Shown here in pieces: positions 61,043-64,000 of a stretch of DNA of 64,000 bases. How positions within the stretch are numbered: position 1 is the stretch's first letter; each line of letters begins with the position of its first letter. This stretch comes from Peribacillus sp. FSL E2-0218 (GTDB lineage: Bacteria; Bacillota; Bacilli; Bacillales; DSM-1321): positions 1,057,501 to 1,121,500 of the forward strand of contig NZ_CP150304.1 in the NCBI RefSeq assembly GCF_037992945.1. Reading direction: 5' to 3'. Under the pieces are notes generated by a model. The model saw only the letters and a program-made list of their open reading frames with translations, had not been told where the DNA came from and searched no databases. Made by a program: the position numbers and the translations under genes.

Positions 61043-62398
61043 ATGGAGAATGCAAAATTAAGACGTTCGTTAACCGTATTTCCTTTAGTGATATTTGGGT
61101 TGGCTTATATGGCACCGACCACCGTCTTTTCCACATATGGGGTAGTAGCCGAAATAACGAAAGGGATGGTACCTGCTGCTTACATCATAGCTTTGGTGGG
61201 CATGTTGTTTACAGCTTATAGCTATGGCCAGATGGTTAAGGCCTACCCGGTTTCTGGTTCTGCGTATACATTCACTCAAAAGGCCTTTAATCCTCATCTT
61301 GGTTTCTTGGTAGGTTGGGTCATCCTATTGGACTATTTATTTTTGCCGATGATTAACGGATTATTGATTGCCATTTACTTAAACGCATATTTTCCATCCA
61401 TTCCTTTCTCTGCCTGGTTAATTGGCTTTGTCCTTTTAATCACCTTCGTCAATATCATTGGTGTGAAGATTGCAACCAAGATAAATATTTTATTGGTTGG
61501 CTGTCAATTCTCCATCATAGCGATATTCACATTCCTATCCATTAAAGGATTACTTACCGGAATGGGTTCAGGGACATTATTCATGCATTCGCCATTTGTG
61601 AATGGAGATATACCGCTATCCTTGGTATTGGCAGGATCTTCTATTCTATGTTTATCTTTTTTAGGATTTGATGCGGTCACCACATTTTCTGAGGAAACGA
61701 TTAATCCGAAAAAAACCATACCAAGAGCCATTTTCCTGGTAGCATTAATAGGCGGAGGTCTGTTTATCGCCATCTCATACATCTGTCACCTCGTTTATCC
61801 AAATTTCCAAGCTTTTAATGATCCGGATTCCGCTGCTTTGGAGATTGCCATGTATATCGGAGGGAATTTATTTCAATCCATTTTTCTAGCAGGCTATATC
61901 ACGGGGGGGCTGGCATCCGGTCTATCAGCCCATGCGAGTGTTTCACGGCTTTTGTATGCGATGGGGAGAGATGGCGTTCTTCCTAAAAAAATATTTGGTC
62001 ATATCCATCCCAAATTCCGGACGCCAACACACAACATCATCTTAGTGGGAATTTTTGCTTTATCTGCTTTATTCGTCGATTTAGTGACAGCATCCTCCTT
62101 TATTAACTTTGGCGCGCTCGTGGCATTCACATTCGTGAATCTTTCGGTTATTTCTCATTATTTTATGAGGGAGAAGCAAAGGGACGGGATCAACACACTA
62201 AAATATCTTATATTGCCGCTGATGGGGGCAAGTTTCACCATTTGGTTATGGACTAGTCTTGATTTAAAGGCACTTTTCCTCGGACTGGGATGGTTTGGAA
62301 TAGGTTTCATCCTGCTCCTTTCCAATACGAAAATGTTTAGTAAGCGGCCACCAGAGCTTTCTATTGATAGTGTGGCGGAAACTGAAATTCAGGCATAA
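61043..62398 (+). CDS. APC-superfamily amino acid/polyamine permease
   Basis: 451 residues with about 12 hydrophobic segments. APC features: GLAYMAPTTVFSTYGVVAEIT in TM1, AYPVSGSAYTFTQKAFNPHLGF, LSFLGFDAVTTFSEETINPKKTIPRAI in TM6-loop. Most similar in style to PuuP/YeeF-like importers of putrescine or amino acids. GGTGGAG site before ATG. The sigma-54 promoter implies induction by its substrate; it is followed after 26 bp by an amidohydrolase gene. Confidence 0.9.
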   Translation: MENAKLRRSLTVFPLVIFGLAYMAPTTVFSTYGVVAEITKGMVPAAYIIALVGMLFTAYSYGQMVKAYPVSGSAYTFTQKAFNPHLGFLVGWVILLDYLFLPMINGLLIAIYLNAYFPSIPFSAWLIGFVLLITFVNIIGVKIATKINILLVGCQFSIIAIFTFLSIKGLLTGMGSGTLFMHSPFVNGDIPLSLVLAGSSILCLSFLGFDAVTTFSEETINPKKTIPRAIFLVALIGGGLFIAISYICHLVYPNFQAFNDPDSAALEIAMYIGGNLFQSIFLAGYITGGLASGLSAHASVSRLLYAMGRDGVLPKKIFGHIHPKFRTPTHNIILVGIFALSALFVDLVTASSFINFGALVAFTFVNLSVISHYFMREKQRDGINTLKYLILPLMGASFTIWLWTSLDLKALFLGLGWFGIGFILLLSNTKMFSKRPPELSIDSVAETEIQA

Positions 62399-62424
62399 AG
62401 CAATATTCATCGAGGAGGATAAAA

Positions 62425-64000
62425 ATGGGAAAAGCAGACATCGTACTTTCTGGTCAACATGTTTTTACTGGATTACAAGATGAGCCAATTCAAGCGGCTA
62501 TCGCCATTAAAGAGAATAAAATTATGGAAATCGGTTCGATAGAAGAAATCACGTCATTGATTGGCGATCAAACAAAAGTCTATGACATGGAAGATGGATT
62601 GATCATTCCGGGATTTCATGATTTTCATATGCACATCATGATGGGAAGCATTTTACAGGAGGATAGCGCCAAATTATTTACTGCAGCTTCAGAGGAAGAG
62701 GCAGCAAAAATGGTAGGTGAATTTGCAGAAACGAGACCAAATGATGAATGGATATTTGGTATTGGCTGGGATCATACCAATTGGAAAAACAAAGTGCTCC
62801 CACATAGATCAACATTAGATCAATATATTTGTGATCGTCCTGTTTTATTATTCAATGCAGAAGTGCATTATGCCTGGATCAATAGTAAAGCAATCGAAAA
62901 GATTCAATTGACGAGGAATACCCCCAATCCCGAATATGGAGAAATCGGAAAAGATGAAAATGGGGAGCTGACTGGCCTTCTGTTTGAGCAGGCAATTGGT
63001 TTTGCATCAGAACATGCATACAAGTTACCGAAAGAAAAACGGGAAAAACTATTTCAAGTCTTCCTCAATGAAACCAAAAGGTTGGGAATCACATCCGTTA
63101 ATGATTTATACGGAGCTAAAATTGCGCCAAATCCATTAGATGATCTGGAGATTTTCAAGGAATTCGATCAAAAAGGGTTACTTACAACTAGAATCCACTT
63201 TTCGCCGGAGTTAAAAATGGATTTAGCTGACGCAATGGAGTTACAAACAAATTATCAGTCCGATAAGCTTACCTTTTCGGGATTAAAGCAATTTATAGAT
63301 GGTGTGGTGACAAGTCATACCGCTTTTTTATTGGATCATTACAAAGATCGTCCCGATACGAAAGGGGGAACCACCTATCCAGCTGAAACCATTAAACAAT
63401 TGGTGCTAAGGGCAGATAAGGAAAGCTTCCAAATTCGCTTCCATGCCATCGGGAATGGGGCTGTCCGCTTGGCGTTGGATGCGTTTGAAGACGCAAGAAA
63501 TGCAAATGGAGAAAGAGACGCCAGACATGTCATTGAACATGTGGAGGTATTGCATCCTGACGACGTCCATCGCTTTAAGGAATTGAATGTCATCGCTTCC
63601 TTTCAGCCCAAACATATCGAATTGATGGAAAGTGAGGCATATACCGCCAGGATTAGTGAGAAGCAGCAACCCCTTTATTATCCTGTCAAAACAATAGTCG
63701 ATACAGGTGCAAAAATTGCCTTTGGTACGGATTTTCCTGTCGTGCCCCTAAATCCTATGATGGGCATTTATCAGGCGATCACCAGAAAAGATTTGGCAGG
63801 GAAGGCATGGCAGGAATCGGAAGGCATAACAGTGGCACAAGCGTTAAAATCCTACACGAACATTCCGGCATTCGGGTCTTTCAGGGAAAAAGAACTAGGG
63901 ACATTGGAAGCAGGGAAGATAGCGGATATCGCAGTACTGGATAAAAATTTATTTAGCATATCGACAGAGGAAATCCTGGAAACAAAAGTGAAAATGACGG
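62425..64000 (+). CDS. Amidohydrolase_3 (YtcJ-like) metal-dependent hydrolase, 3' end missing
   Basis: At least 525 residues; runs off the window. ATG 62425 follows GAGGAGG. Family landmarks: GLIIPGFHDFHMHIMMGS (metal-binding HxH), EWIFGIGWDHTNW, LFNAEVHYAWINSKA, RFHAIGNGAVRLALDAFE, IEHVEVLHPDDV, FGTDFPVVPLNPM (metal Asp) and GTLEAGKIADIAVLDKN near the end. Such enzymes hydrolyse N-acyl or formyl amides. With the permease it forms a sigma-54-controlled uptake and hydrolysis unit for an amide or amino acid derivative; substrate unknown. Confidence 0.9.
   Translation, partial: MGKADIVLSGQHVFTGLQDEPIQAAIAIKENKIMEIGSIEEITSLIGDQTKVYDMEDGLIIPGFHDFHMHIMMGSILQEDSAKLFTAASEEEAAKMVGEFAETRPNDEWIFGIGWDHTNWKNKVLPHRSTLDQYICDRPVLLFNAEVHYAWINSKAIEKIQLTRNTPNPEYGEIGKDENGELTGLLFEQAIGFASEHAYKLPKEKREKLFQVFLNETKRLGITSVNDLYGAKIAPNPLDDLEIFKEFDQKGLLTTRIHFSPELKMDLADAMELQTNYQSDKLTFSGLKQFIDGVVTSHTAFLLDHYKDRPDTKGGTTYPAETIKQLVLRADKESFQIRFHAIGNGAVRLALDAFEDARNANGERDARHVIEHVEVLHPDDVHRFKELNVIASFQPKHIELMESEAYTARISEKQQPLYYPVKTIVDTGAKIAFGTDFPVVPLNPMMGIYQAITRKDLAGKAWQESEGITVAQALKSYTNIPAFGSFREKELGTLEAGKIADIAVLDKNLFSISTEEILETKVKMT

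Overview
The window looks like chromosomal DNA of an endospore-forming, low-GC member of the Bacillaceae, most likely a Peribacillus (Bacillus simplex group) or close relative. This rests on spoVR, on B. subtilis-like micro-synteny (a yhcT-like pseudouridine synthase, yhcU, yhcX, pgcA, then azr/yhdA, yhdB, yhdC), on an ald/adeR pair, and on Gram-positive ribosome binding sites and terminators. The species call is inference. I recognised no rRNA, tRNA, CRISPR array or classical riboswitch.

Layout. 1-4.1 kb: end of a sugar-acid or amino-sugar locus (ROK kinase fused to an RpiR regulator, acetyl-xylan-esterase-type hydrolase, DUF4127 protein, wreck of nanE). 4.1-7.4 kb: a sigma-54 activator divergent from a 2-keto-acid decarboxylase. 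7.5-9.3 kb: an intact IS1182-family element sitting in the decarboxylase terminator. 9.3-14.4 kb: decayed DNA, an acyltransferase, then a polysaccharide deacetylase, a DedA protein and a lipid glycosyltransferase. 14.4-19.2 kb: 3-methyladenine glycosylase, a 14-TM drug exporter with two TetR-type operators but no tetR nearby, proC, and a GlcD-type oxidase. 19.5-26.1 kb, leftward: ald, EcsC-family gene, AdeR-like regulator, then two Pit phosphate transporters, one coupled to a DUF47 gene. 26.4-37.3 kb: aldo/keto reductase, a GlsB-like membrane protein and the yhc/yhd block, including a thioredoxin-fold protein without its cysteines. 37.5-47.3 kb: a stand-alone radical SAM/SPASM enzyme, an AmhX-like amidohydrolase, a ruined YkvI-type transporter, spoVR, an Rrf2/azoreductase pair, a DUF1796 gene, and an MFS exporter behind a Fur box. 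47.6-57.4 kb: a PrsA-like lipoprotein without a PPIase domain, a PAS-HD-GYP gene broken by one stop codon, a two-component system with a frameshifted TVP38-type gene, two unrecognised membrane proteins, arsB and a two-gene chromate transporter. 57.8-64 kb: a GntR remnant, a nitrilase-family amidase, a second, inactivated IS1182 copy in that gene's terminator, and an amino-acid permease plus amidohydrolase behind a strong sigma-54 promoter.

The most striking structure is the pair of IS1182-family elements. Each lies exactly at the base of a rho-independent terminator hairpin, and the target duplication is the complete hairpin (24 bp and 32 bp). The element also carries a terminator hairpin at each end, so it is insulated on both sides and leaves its neighbours with working terminators. 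Relics of the element's left-end hairpin and GC-rich module recur after other genes in the window, and a solo right end lies behind arsB. The window also shows ongoing gene decay: nanE, YkvI-type transporter, PAS-HD-GYP, TVP38, GntR and several unidentified remnants.
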